A stretch of DNA of 22,226 nucleotides from a virus: positions 1-22,226 of the IMG/VR virus record IMGVR_UViG_3300031825_000075; one strand, given 5' to 3'. This document shows, piece after piece, positions 11,053 to 17,845 of this stretch. Made by a program: the position numbers and the translations under genes. The first letter of the stretch is position 1. Every line of letters begins with the position of its first letter. Under the pieces are notes generated by a model. It ran no database searches and was not told the origin of the DNA. It saw nothing but the letters and a program-made list of their open reading frames with translations.

Positions 11053-12810
11053 ATGACAAGCCAACACGACGCCACGCTGCCGGCATGGGTGAAAGAAGCC
11101 CCCCACCTGCAGGCCCTGAACTGCCCGCACACGATCACGCACGACGAGATCACGCTGCGCTATGACCCGGACCAGCCCGGCGCTAATGCGCTGGCGCAGT
11201 TGGCCGATCGCCTCTCCGCGTCGATGGATCAGTCGCCGTACGCCATTGTCGAGCAGGCATGGCAAGAAGCTTGGCAGATGGCATACAACGATGGCCTTGG
11301 CGCCGGGCACCCCTTGGGCCGCAGCTACCTGGACTGCGACAAGGAATGGCTCGACAGCGATGCATACAAGGCCGTGACCGCCGCCCTCCGCGCCGTTCCC
11401 CCGGCACCCGCCGATTGGGACAAGTCGTGCCCCGCATGCGAAGGCGCTGGAACAATCAGCACTGGGATCGCCGAAGCATCCGAGACACTGTGCGAAAAAT
11501 GCGATGGAATTGGCGTCGCTCCCCCGGCACCTGTCAGCCGGGCGGAACTGACTCTACACGATGCGGATCTATCAGACCTCATACGCCAGCGTATTCACGG
11601 ATTGTCCGTGTATCAGCAGGCAGATGTCCGCAATCTGATTCGAGAATTGCTCGCCCAGTCCGCTCCCCTCAACGAGGGTGGCATCGAGCCGGTGGCGTGT
11701 GAGCGATGCGGTGGATCTGGATTTGTCGATGATGGCGAAATCACTGGTTCTGGCGGCGTCGATTTTGAGAACGGTCCCGTGAAGTGCGTCAAGGATTGTC
11801 CAGACTGCGCCGCCCCGCAGCCGGTGGCGATCAATGAGGGTGGCATGTTGGTGCGGGTGCGTAAAGAGAAATTTGAGGCCCTCATGGACGCACTGGATCG
11901 TGCTGAGGGCAAGGGCTATCTGCCTGACGCTATCGCACAAGAATGGCAGGAATTTGATTACGTTAGCGCCCCGCAACCAAGTAAGGGTGACGTAATAGGA
12001 TCGAGCACATTCAAGCAGTTCTGCCATGACCGGCAAGTGAAAGTATCTTTCCGTCCTTATCTTGCGGATGCATGGATCACAGCTCAGTCCTCATTGCGAA
12101 ATGCTCTTACAGAGGCTGGAATACTCGTTCTTGAACGCGATGATGGGGGTTGGGACATAGCCACCCCGCAGCCGAGCGCCCTGCCCGATCGCGACGCCAG
12201 CAAGCCGGCAGAGCAGCAAGGCCTGTTCCGCAAGTTCGACGTGCGCCGCGTAGATGGCAGCGACCAGCCCGGCGGAAAGCACCACGGGTGCGAATACTTC
12301 GTGATTGACGTTGACCACGATGCGCATGCAGGCGCTGCGCTGATGGCTTATGCCGCAGCATGCGAGGCGACGCACCCCGATCTTGCGCGCGACCTCCGCG
12401 CGAAATGGTGCGCCCCTCTGCAACCGAGCGCTAAGGTGCTGACGGATGAGCAGCGAGAGGCAATCGACTTCTGTGCTGGATTCATCCCGGTACCCCGATA
12501 TGTGGAAATACTTCGCGCCCTCCTGGCCGACCATTCCCGTGACGTGACGAAATTGGCCGCAGAGCAGCCCAGCGAGAAGGCGCTGACGGAGGCGCAGATT
12601 ACAGCCGCGCTAGTGGCGTTCGACAACGTGGATGTCGAGAACAAGATCATGCGTGAGAACATGCGCCGCGCCCTCCTGGCCGCAGAGCAGCCAAAGTGCC
12701 AAACCTGCAACGGCCACGGCATGATCGGCGGCCCCAGCTATTACCAGCCGGACGAGGGCGGGGAACGGTGCCCAGATTGCGCAGAGCAGCCCAGCGAGGA
12801 CAAGCGATGA
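11053..12810 (+). CDS. Mosaic zinc-ribbon phage protein
   Basis: A 585-residue protein built from short modules joined by a recurring linker of the type AEQPS or PQPS. It has CxxCxGxG zinc knuckles near residues 127, 147, 216 and 550, plus CPDC pairs near 249 and 573. The module HGCEYFVIDVDHDAHAGAAL (about 411-430) also occurs as a separate small phage protein in other phages. The start at 11053 has GAGG 11 bases upstream, which is long; an ATG at 10972 has no site. The function of such proteins is unknown. The plus-strand neighbours (Lar/DUF551 fusion, small HTH protein) suggest an accessory or host-takeover region. The repeated linkers are possible sites of module exchange. Confidence 0.65.
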   Translation: MTSQHDATLPAWVKEAPHLQALNCPHTITHDEITLRYDPDQPGANALAQLADRLSASMDQSPYAIVEQAWQEAWQMAYNDGLGAGHPLGRSYLDCDKEWLDSDAYKAVTAALRAVPPAPADWDKSCPACEGAGTISTGIAEASETLCEKCDGIGVAPPAPVSRAELTLHDADLSDLIRQRIHGLSVYQQADVRNLIRELLAQSAPLNEGGIEPVACERCGGSGFVDDGEITGSGGVDFENGPVKCVKDCPDCAAPQPVAINEGGMLVRVRKEKFEALMDALDRAEGKGYLPDAIAQEWQEFDYVSAPQPSKGDVIGSSTFKQFCHDRQVKVSFRPYLADAWITAQSSLRNALTEAGILVLERDDGGWDIATPQPSALPDRDASKPAEQQGLFRKFDVRRVDGSDQPGGKHHGCEYFVIDVDHDAHAGAALMAYAAACEATHPDLARDLRAKWCAPLQPSAKVLTDEQREAIDFCAGFIPVPRYVEILRALLADHSRDVTKLAAEQPSEKALTEAQITAALVAFDNVDVENKIMRENMRRALLAAEQPKCQTCNGHGMIGGPSYYQPDEGGERCPDCAEQPSEDKR

Positions 12811-12972
12811 AACCAATTCCCGGCTATTCGAGCCAAGGGTGGCATCCACTGGAACAAGCACGAGCTGGCCAAGAAGTACGGTGTCAAACCGAACACGGTC
12901 CAGAAGATAGCATACGGCCACAGGTGGAAGCACTTCGACGCCGCAATCGCCAAAGGAGCCAGCCATGAGTAG
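12807..12972 (+). pseudogene. Remnant of a NUMOD4/HNH-type gene with an HTH tail
   Basis: An ATG at 12807, overlapping the previous stop, opens with MKPIPGYS, a typical start of NUMOD4/HNH homing-type proteins, but that frame then becomes arginine-rich and shadow-like. From about 12832 another frame carries a clear HTH (GIHWNKHELAKKYGVKPNTV, then QKIAYGHRWKHF), like the C-terminal HTH of such proteins, and it ends at 12972 inside the next gene start. The HTH frame has no normal start codon. The pattern fits an internal deletion with a +1 frame change; a sequencing indel near the GGG at 12837-12839 is the alternative. Confidence 0.5.
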
Positions 12973-13396
12973 CGCAGAGCGGCTGGGGCCGTGCCCATGG
13001 TGCGGAGAGGTGCCGAACGAGGATAGCTATGCCCTGCGGGATGGCGGCTACAAGTACGGCGGGGTCGTCTGCGGCTGCGGCGTGCAAGGACCAGATGTGC
13101 GCACCGATTACCGCGAGTGGCCCGCATGGAAGCCCGCAGCCATCGCCGCATGGAACGAGCGCCGAGCGCCCGCAGAGGCAGGGGCGCCGAGCGGGTGGCA
13201 GCCTATCGAGACGGCACCGCGCGACGGAAGACCACTGCTGCTGTTTGCGCGCAGTCTCCGCGCTCAGTCGCCTATCCGCCTCGTTGGCTGGTGGATCTAT
13301 GGGCGCGGCTGGATCGAGGCAGCATTCGCGCCGAACCATCCGACTGGCGTCGAGCCAACTCACTGGATGCCGCTGCCTGAATTTCCAAAGGACTGA
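12965..13396 (+). CDS. Lar-like zinc ribbon fused to a DUF551 domain
   Basis: A 143-residue protein. Residues about 8-66 resemble Lar-type restriction alleviation proteins: CPWCGE, a second cysteine cluster VCGCGVQGP, and AIAAWNERRA. Residues about 74-140 match DUF551: GWQPIETAPRDGRPLLLF at the start and PTHWMPLPE at the end. Lar proteins of Rac/P22-type phages moderate type I restriction, but the Lar part here is short and could simply be a zinc ribbon. The start at 12965 has GGAG 6 bases upstream. Fusion of these two small phage domains is seen in other phages; function here is inferred. Confidence 0.7.
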   Translation: MSSAERLGPCPWCGEVPNEDSYALRDGGYKYGGVVCGCGVQGPDVRTDYREWPAWKPAAIAAWNERRAPAEAGAPSGWQPIETAPRDGRPLLLFARSLRAQSPIRLVGWWIYGRGWIEAAFAPNHPTGVEPTHWMPLPEFPKD

Positions 13397-13398
13397 CT

Positions 13399-13722
13399 AT
13401 GGCGAACAAAGCAAACACCCGCCGGACACTGGTCACCACCGCCGACATCGTCGCCAAGATGGCCCGCGGCACGTCCTACTCGATGATGGAACTCCGCGCC
13501 CTGGTGCGCTGCACCGACGACCGCCTGCGCGCGCTGATGGCCGAGCTTCTGGCGGCCGGCGTGGTGGCGAAACGGCGCGATGGGCACGGCCAGGTGTGGA
13601 CGCTGACGGCAGCGGTGGCCGAGCGACAGGCGGTCAGGGGATGGCGCGAGCTAGGTGACCTGACGGACTACGATACGGCTCTGCGGGCACATGGCAATCT
13701 GGCTATGTTGTCGCGTCGCTAA
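13399..13722 (+). CDS. Small winged-helix phage protein
   Basis: A 107-residue protein with a winged-helix region at about residues 15-70 (YSMMELRALVRCTDDRLRAL, then AAGVVAKRRDGHGQVWTL). The start at 13399 is two bases after the previous stop and has AAAGGA 6 bases upstream. It is the last gene before the par control region. It could be a local transcription regulator; no partner is known. Confidence 0.6.
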   Translation: MANKANTRRTLVTTADIVAKMARGTSYSMMELRALVRCTDDRLRALMAELLAAGVVAKRRDGHGQVWTLTAAVAERQAVRGWRELGDLTDYDTALRAHGNLAMLSRR

Positions 13723-13868
13723 CCGCCCCTCTATCTACCCGTCTGTTCATTCATCCTGATAGCCGTATGTATATACGTATATATGGCTACTTTACCACTC
13801 ATCCAAAAGGACGCATTGCCACCTAGAAAGTTATGCGGTAGTCTATGCATAACTACATGGAGGCGGGT
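13723..13868 (+). promoter_or_regulatory. par control region / candidate centromere
   Basis: Contains a 30-base imperfect palindrome (13760-13789, TAGCC...GGCTA, 11 of 15 pairs matched, AT-rich centre). Its right half is also a 13/18 copy of the dispersed operator (13774-13791). A second inverted repeat, GTTATGC (13830-13836) with GCATAAC (13847-13853), overlaps a possible promoter, TTGCCA (13816-13821), 17 bases, TAGTCT (13839-13844). Type Ib par operons carry centromere and autoregulatory sites upstream of parA, bound by the ribbon-helix-helix partner; that role is inferred here. Confidence 0.5.
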
Positions 13869-14513
13869 ATGGGCATAGTCGTGGTGGTAGGCGCCTATAA
13901 GGGCGGCGTGGCGAAAAGCATGACGGCTGTGAATCTGGCTGCAATGCTGGCTGTCAATGGGCGCGAAGTGATGCTCGTCGATACGGACAGGCAGGAGAGC
14001 GCCTACGGGTGGGCACAGGTGCGTGAGCGTAATTCCAGCCTCCCACCTGTGCATGCTACCAAGCGCACCGGCAGCATCTGGTCCGGGTTGATGGCCGACC
14101 GCGCAAAGTGGGATGTAGTCCTCGTGGATGCTGGTGGCCAGGATAGCCCGGAGTTGCGCCAGGCGATCGCCGCGTGCGACGTGCTGCTGGTCCCGGTGAA
14201 GCCAGCCATCTTCGACACCTGGGCTATGGCGCGCGTGGCCGAGGCCATCAAGTCGACGCGCAACGAGGGACGCCAGTTTCGTGCCGTGAGCGTGATCGCC
14301 GCGGCAGACACCCGGACCAAGGAGGCGCGCGAGCTGCAGCCGATCCTGACCGCCGAGTATGGCGACGTGATGCCGCCGCTTGACGTCGTGCTGTACGAGC
14401 GCGTGGCGTACCGTATGGCGCTGCGGGAAGGGAAGGGCATAGCCGACGGCACCGACGATGCCAAGGCCCTCGACGAGCTTACCCAGGTCTACCGGAGCGT
14501 GTTCCATGACTAA
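13869..14513 (+). CDS. parA: ParA partition ATPase, small type Ib-like
   Basis: A 214-residue ParA/MinD-type ATPase. The deviant Walker A is YKGGVAKS (K11 and K16), Walker A' is VMLVDTD at 34-40, and Walker B is the WDVVLVDAGG stretch. The small size and lack of an N-terminal HTH place it with ParF-like type Ib proteins, which segregate plasmids by pattern formation on the nucleoid. The start at 13869 has GGAGG 5 bases upstream; ATGs at 13845 and 13857 are in frame but lie within the control region. It overlaps the partner gene by 8 bases. Its presence in a phage genome implies an extrachromosomal prophage. Confidence 0.9.
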   Translation: MGIVVVVGAYKGGVAKSMTAVNLAAMLAVNGREVMLVDTDRQESAYGWAQVRERNSSLPPVHATKRTGSIWSGLMADRAKWDVVLVDAGGQDSPELRQAIAACDVLLVPVKPAIFDTWAMARVAEAIKSTRNEGRQFRAVSVIAAADTRTKEARELQPILTAEYGDVMPPLDVVLYERVAYRMALREGKGIADGTDDAKALDELTQVYRSVFHD

Positions 14514-14931
14514 GCGCCCACCCCTGACCGTATCCCCGACACCGCCGACCGCCGAGGATTTCCCTATGCCTGACAGCGTGAAGCGCCTAGCCGCCCTGGC
14601 GCCTCATGGCGAGGCCGTAGTCGGCCTGCCCGAGGAGCCGGCGCCGAAGCCGGCACAGGCCCAACCAGAGCCGCCAGCGCAGTCGGAGGAGGGCGCAGAC
14701 GAGCCCTTGCAGGAGATGGTCGGCTTCGATGCGCTGCGGGCGATGATCCCCAGGAAAGAGCCCGTCAAGCTCATGAGCGTGAAAATGCCCCTATCGCTTT
14801 ACGAGCGCATGAACCTCATTTCCCGCATCACTGACGCGACCATGACGGATATGATCGTCGCCGGCGCCACAAAGGAAGTAGCGAAGCTGGAGGCCAAGCT
14901 GCAGGCGGGAATGAAGAAAGCAGGGGGCTAG
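14506..14931 (+). CDS. ParG-like centromere-binding protein (ribbon-helix-helix)
   Basis: A 141-residue protein with a disordered, proline- and glutamate-rich N-terminal 80 residues and a C-terminal ribbon-helix-helix at about residues 86-130 (PVKLMSVKMPLSLYERMN, then TDMIVAGATKEVAKLEAKL). This is the layout of the small partners of type Ib ParA proteins (ParG-like), where the folded part binds the centromere and the flexible tail stimulates ParA. It is longer than TP228 ParG. The ATG at 14506 lies inside the end of parA, which is typical of co-translated par pairs. Confidence 0.75.
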   Translation: MTKRPPLTVSPTPPTAEDFPMPDSVKRLAALAPHGEAVVGLPEEPAPKPAQAQPEPPAQSEEGADEPLQEMVGFDALRAMIPRKEPVKLMSVKMPLSLYERMNLISRITDATMTDMIVAGATKEVAKLEAKLQAGMKKAGG

Positions 14932-14932
14932 C

Positions 14933-15511
14933 ATGGCGGCAAGCGAAAGCGACCAGGGCGAGCTTTTCCACGCCGAGACACACTGGTTCCACGTGTTCAA
15001 GGCCATGATCGAGAATGGCGACGCCGGAGAGATGGGGCCATATGCGTTTATGGTCTATTGCGTGATCAAGGCGCACACGAACTACACCACTGGAGACAGC
15101 TACCCGGGCCACGAGGCGATCGCGCAATGCTGCAAGATCAGCGAGCGAGAGGTGATCCGTGCGTTACAGAAGCTGTCCACGATGGGGTATATCACCACCG
15201 AGAAGCGGGGGCGCAAGAACCACTACACCCTGCGCGAGAAGATCCTGGTGAACGACGACGCCGGGGTGCCCGCTGCAATGGCTAGCTGGGACTATGTGCC
15301 CAGCGGCGTGCAGCATGCGGTAGCAGATCTGAAGCGGGTCTTGATGGAGGGGGACTTGGCCGGCGCCAAGATCGTCAACATCGAGCGGCTTACCGTCAAC
15401 GTGAACATGAACATCCATGCAGGAACGGGGGATCAGTTCAACATTAGTGACATCAGCGATCCATCCCTGCGCGCTGCCGTCGAGAACCTACTGCACAACC
15501 GGAAAGGGTGA
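14933..15511 (+). CDS. Winged-helix plasmid-type replication initiator
   Basis: A 192-residue protein. Residues about 35-105 form a helix_turn_helix_36-type winged helix (GPYAFMVYCVIKAHTNYTTG, then SYPGHEAIAQCCKISEREVI and KRGRKNHYTL). The rest, including NIERLTVNVNMNIHAG, is of unknown fold. It starts one base after the par partner stop, behind AGGGGG, and is followed at once by an iteron array with DnaA boxes. That makes it the likely Rep protein. It could instead be a regulator of the same region; the family is also used for phage replication initiators. Confidence 0.65.
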   Translation: MAASESDQGELFHAETHWFHVFKAMIENGDAGEMGPYAFMVYCVIKAHTNYTTGDSYPGHEAIAQCCKISEREVIRALQKLSTMGYITTEKRGRKNHYTLREKILVNDDAGVPAAMASWDYVPSGVQHAVADLKRVLMEGDLAGAKIVNIERLTVNVNMNIHAGTGDQFNISDISDPSLRAAVENLLHNRKG

Positions 15512-15706
15512 CTACGTGTCACCTATGGCCCTGTGGATAACCAATAGGTGACTCACTGACACGTGTCAGGCTGTCACCTATTTACTGGTCAATAGGTGTC
15601 CACGTGTCACCTTTTACCTGGGGATAGGTGACCATGTGTCACCCTAAAAAGAAAGAAGTTAACTACTTAAAAAGAACGTCCAGGCTGCAGTCTCTGCTGT
15701 GGATAA
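15507..15706. other. Iteron origin of plasmid replication
   Basis: A palindromic 17-mer, GGTGAC-N5-GTCACC, occurs at 15507-15523 and 15627-15643, with a one-mismatch copy at 15595-15611. Half-matched pairs lie in the 40-base palindrome at 15543-15582. Two perfect DnaA boxes (TGTGGATAA, complement TTATCCACA) lie at 15532-15540 and 15698-15706. An AT-rich tract (about 15644-15676) between them is a candidate unwinding region. Position after the Rep gene, DnaA boxes, iterons and an AT-rich stretch together fit an oriV. Function is inferred; no replication test is implied. Confidence 0.8.
15543..15582. repeat. 40-base two-layer palindrome within the origin
   Basis: Outer arms AATAGGTGAC (15543-15552) and GTCACCTATT (15573-15582) enclose, after 3-base gaps, a perfect 14-base palindrome, CTGACACGTGTCAG (15556-15569). 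It can be read as two divergent copies of the iteron sharing a CACGTG centre, or as a cruciform-forming or Rep-autoregulation site. Confidence 0.75.
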
Positions 15707-15711
15707 GTCAA

Positions 15712-15939
15712 AAGACGCACAATCGGTATTATGGTAAATCTGCATACGTGGAGGATGCCGGGCTTCCACCGGCGCCACGCTGGCCAGAACAGCACCATGC
15801 GCTTGGCATGCATCCTACGCTCGCGCGCTGCACGCCATCGGTTCGCGGGTCCATCCCAACCCGGGCCCGCGCCAGGCATGACATCTCGCCCACATTTCCG
15901 CCTGGGCGACCCGGTGAGACTCCGGGAATGATCGGCGGC
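15712..15939. other. Intergenic region after the origin
   Basis: Between the second DnaA box and the end of the Rz-like gene I see no convincing gene. Frames here are arginine- and proline-rich and lack ribosome binding sites; one plus-strand frame (15731-15931) ends in RLGDPVRLRE and could be a decayed small gene. A GC-rich inverted repeat near 15842-15869 (CGCGGG with CCCGCG) could end transcription from either side, where the rep and late transcripts converge, but it lacks a T-run. Confidence 0.4.
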
Positions 15940-16437
15940 TTACTCGGTACTGCGCAATCCTTCGTAGAACTCCTGCCAGCCGATCACCTGCTCGCGCCAA
16001 CGGCGGCACTCGGCATAGTTGCCGGCGACGGTAGCGGCTGCGGCAGAGGCGACAACTGGCGAGGCTTGGCCGTCAGACTCGGCGGCGGCAGCGGGAGGCT
16101 CACCCGCGGCGGCGGCGTCGAGCACGCGCACAAAGCCGCGAGGCAGAGGAAAGCGGCGATCAGTCTCGGCTGACACATAAACAGGCACCTCCTTGACGAT
16201 CGTCTCGCCCTTCTCGCGGACGACCTGAATCCGATCCCGGTACTGGATCTCGACCTTCGCTGCCACCCGCTCGCGCGCCTGCTGGATCTCGACCGCCTGG
16301 CCGGCCTGCTGCGCCAGGTAGGCGGCGTGCTTGGCACCCTCGATGCGCATGCCGTCGAGCCGGCCGAAGCCGTACAGCGCCACCGCCAGCGCGGCGAGCG
16401 CGGCCCACTTGGCCCAAGGCGGCAGGACGAGGCTCAT
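15940..16437 (-). CDS. Rz: Rz-like inner-membrane spanin
   Basis: A 165-residue protein with an N-terminal membrane anchor at residues about 10-26 (KWAALAALAVALYGFG). A helical coiled-coil region follows (about 36-85, AYLAQQAGQAVEIQQARERV, then KGETIVKEV), and the end is alanine-rich. This is the layout of an i-spanin, which joins the inner to the outer membrane during lysis. The start at 16437 shares one base with the stop of the upstream gene (TGATG). An Rz1-type gene is nested in another frame. It is the last gene of the late operon before the origin. Confidence 0.8.
   Translation of the reverse strand: MSLVLPPWAKWAALAALAVALYGFGRLDGMRIEGAKHAAYLAQQAGQAVEIQQARERVAAKVEIQYRDRIQVVREKGETIVKEVPVYVSAETDRRFPLPRGFVRVLDAAAAGEPPAAAAESDGQASPVVASAAAATVAGNYAECRRWREQVIGWQEFYEGLRSTE
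15984..16178 (-). CDS. Rz1: Rz1-like outer-membrane lipoprotein spanin, nested in Rz
   Basis: A 64-residue frame fully inside the Rz-like gene, starting MCQPRLIAAFLCLAALCACS. It has a short signal sequence, a lipobox LCAC, and then a proline-rich mature part (STPPPRVSLPLPPPSL). This is the classic o-spanin layout. An AAGGAGG site lies 9 bases before the ATG at 16178. Its interaction with the Rz-like protein is inferred from the known nested Rz/Rz1 pairs. Confidence 0.8.
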   Translation of the reverse strand: MCQPRLIAAFLCLAALCACSTPPPRVSLPLPPPSLTAKPRQLSPLPQPLPSPATMPSAAVGASR

Positions 16438-16739
16438 CAGGTGTTGGTGATGACGGCGATCTTCTGGCCGGGCACCACGCCGAACACTTCCGGCACGTTG
16501 GCAGCGAGGCGCATCTTGGTCGCAGTGGCGGTCGGGTTGGCGCCGAAGGCAACCGAGCACGGAGCGTCGGCCATCAGCCGGACAAAGCGCGTGCTAGCAC
16601 CGAGCGCGGCAGATTGCACGCTACCGGCGCCAATTGCGACGGTTTGCTCGGCTGGCGCCGGCTGCATGTAGGCCGCGGCGACATGGCCGTTCACGCCCTG
16701 GGCGCGGCCATCGAATTCGGTAATGTAAAGCGTTGCCAT
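16437..16739 (-). CDS. Small beta-rich phage protein
   Basis: A 100-residue protein (MATLYITEFDGRAQGVNGHV start, VVPGQKIAVITNT end) with repeated alternating hydrophobic segments and the motif SVAFGANPTATATKMRLAAN, suggesting a small beta-sandwich. Similar small proteins occur among phage structural or tail genes near the lysis genes. An AAAGGA site lies upstream of the ATG at 16739. No transmembrane segment is present, so it is not the holin. It lies between the endolysin and the spanins. Confidence 0.65.
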   Translation of the reverse strand: MATLYITEFDGRAQGVNGHVAAAYMQPAPAEQTVAIGAGSVQSAALGASTRFVRLMADAPCSVAFGANPTATATKMRLAANVPEVFGVVPGQKIAVITNT

Positions 16740-16749
16740 CCTGTTTCCT

Positions 16750-17268
16750 TTAGGTCTTCAATGCCTTCATGGCAGATTCGAGCAGGGCCTGTCGGTCGGC
16801 CATGCCATTCGTGCCGCCGTTGATGCGGCGCGTGATCCAGTTGAAATCGCCCTTGTCGGCGAGTTCGTTCAGCCCCTTCTGCCACCAGAACCAGGCGGCC
16901 GACATCGCGGCGTGCTCCGGCCGTTCCAGCAACTCGGGGCGCGCGATCAGGTCCAGTTCCAGCGCAAAGCCGCACGCGACATAGTTCGCGCGGCCGGTGA
17001 CCTGGATGAGGCCGCGGCCACGGAATCGGACGCCGTCACCCGGCTCCACGTTGCCGAGGTCCTTCCGGCCCTCGTATGCCTTGCCGCTGGCGATCTCGCG
17101 CACGTACACCAGGCGGCCGGACTCGTGGCCGACCTGGGCGAGGAACATGGCCTGCCGCACGTGCGAGTTGATGCTGTAGCGCTCCATCGCCGCGACGAGC
17201 GGAGCGACCCACGTTTCAGCGCGGGCGCGCGGGCACTGCACGGCGAGGGATAGCTGTAATGCGTCCAT
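16750..17268 (-). CDS. Endolysin, glycoside hydrolase family 19 type
   Basis: A 172-residue GH19-type enzyme. It has the HESG motif (E49) followed by YEGRKDLGN (E66), GDGVRFRGRGLIQVTGRANY and a C-terminal AWFWW segment, as in phage chitinase-like endolysins that cut peptidoglycan glycan strands. There is no signal peptide, so export would need a holin, which is not visible in this window. The start ATG at 17268 has only a weak TCAGG sequence close by, and there is no alternative in-frame start. The gene begins in the divergent spacer shared with the plus-strand moron. Confidence 0.85.
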   Translation of the reverse strand: MDALQLSLAVQCPRARAETWVAPLVAAMERYSINSHVRQAMFLAQVGHESGRLVYVREIASGKAYEGRKDLGNVEPGDGVRFRGRGLIQVTGRANYVACGFALELDLIARPELLERPEHAAMSAAWFWWQKGLNELADKGDFNWITRRINGGTNGMADRQALLESAMKALKT

Positions 17269-17374
17269 GCCTGAGAGAATATGCGCGCATGGTTCTGGTT
17301 GGGGACTTTTGTCCTTGCCCCTATGAGAGTCGTTGTATACACTTGCTTAAAATGCATACGGGAGGGGTCCCGCC
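17269..17374 (+). promoter_or_regulatory. Divergent spacer between endolysin and moron genes
   Basis: For the plus-strand gene there is TTGCCC (17315-17320) and TATACA (17336-17341) with a short 15-base spacer, and a TAAAAT (17348-17353) without a -35 box. An ATGCATAC sequence (17352-17359) recalls part of the dispersed operator. A strong GGAGGGG site precedes the ATG at 17375. Promoter position is tentative. Confidence 0.35.
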
Positions 17375-17845
17375 ATGAAACGACTTATCGCAGCGGCAGC
17401 GTTAGCCGCAATCACATCCCTGTGCGCCGCCGGCCCGGCCGCAGATATGGCGTTCTCGCAAGAGTCCGACCGCCTCAATGCGCAATTGGATGCGGGCAAG
17501 ATGACGCCGCTCGAATTCGCGAGGGGGCAGGCGGCGCTCGCTAAGACGCTACTCTCGGACGATCAGCGGATCGTTCAGATTTACGAGTACAAGGTGGAGC
17601 TCGCGAGCCAGCTAGAGCGAGGCGAGATAACCCGGGAGCAGATGCTCTCGAATCTAGCCGCCCGCGCTGACGCCTACTATCCGCAGCAGGCGCAGCCGGT
17701 TGCCCAGCCTGCCCCGCAGCCGAACCTTGCCGGAGCGATGGCGCTGCGCGTGTTCGCTGACAGCTTCAACCGTTCGCGCCAGCCGGTGCCGCGCAACTGC
17801 CAGACCATCGCCCTCGGCGGCACGTACACGACTACTTGCCAGTAG
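17375..17845 (+). CDS. Secreted/periplasmic protein, likely lysogenic moron
   Basis: A 156-residue protein with a signal peptide of about 22 residues (MKRLIAAAALAAITSLCAAG). A helical middle follows (residues 24-100), then a glutamine- and proline-rich stretch (QQAQPVAQPAPQPN) and a C-terminal pair of cysteines, C142 and C155, likely a disulphide (NCQTIALGGTYTTTCQ). It is on the strand opposite the surrounding late genes, has its own strong ribosome binding site, and overlaps the polyvalent gene tail to tail by 14 bases. This is the usual setting of a moron expressed in the lysogen. Function is unknown. Confidence 0.6.
   Translation: MKRLIAAAALAAITSLCAAGPAADMAFSQESDRLNAQLDAGKMTPLEFARGQAALAKTLLSDDQRIVQIYEYKVELASQLERGEITREQMLSNLAARADAYYPQQAQPVAQPAPQPNLAGAMALRVFADSFNRSRQPVPRNCQTIALGGTYTTTCQ

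Noticed and set aside
15842-15869. GC-rich inverted repeat as a terminator between converging transcripts
   Set aside because: The stem is only about 6 bp before mismatches and no T-run follows on either strand, so I mention it only in the intergenic entry.
15628-16173. Plus-strand frame of 181 codons starting in the origin
   Set aside because: It runs through iterons, the AT-rich tract and the antisense of the Rz-like gene; the composition is not protein-like.
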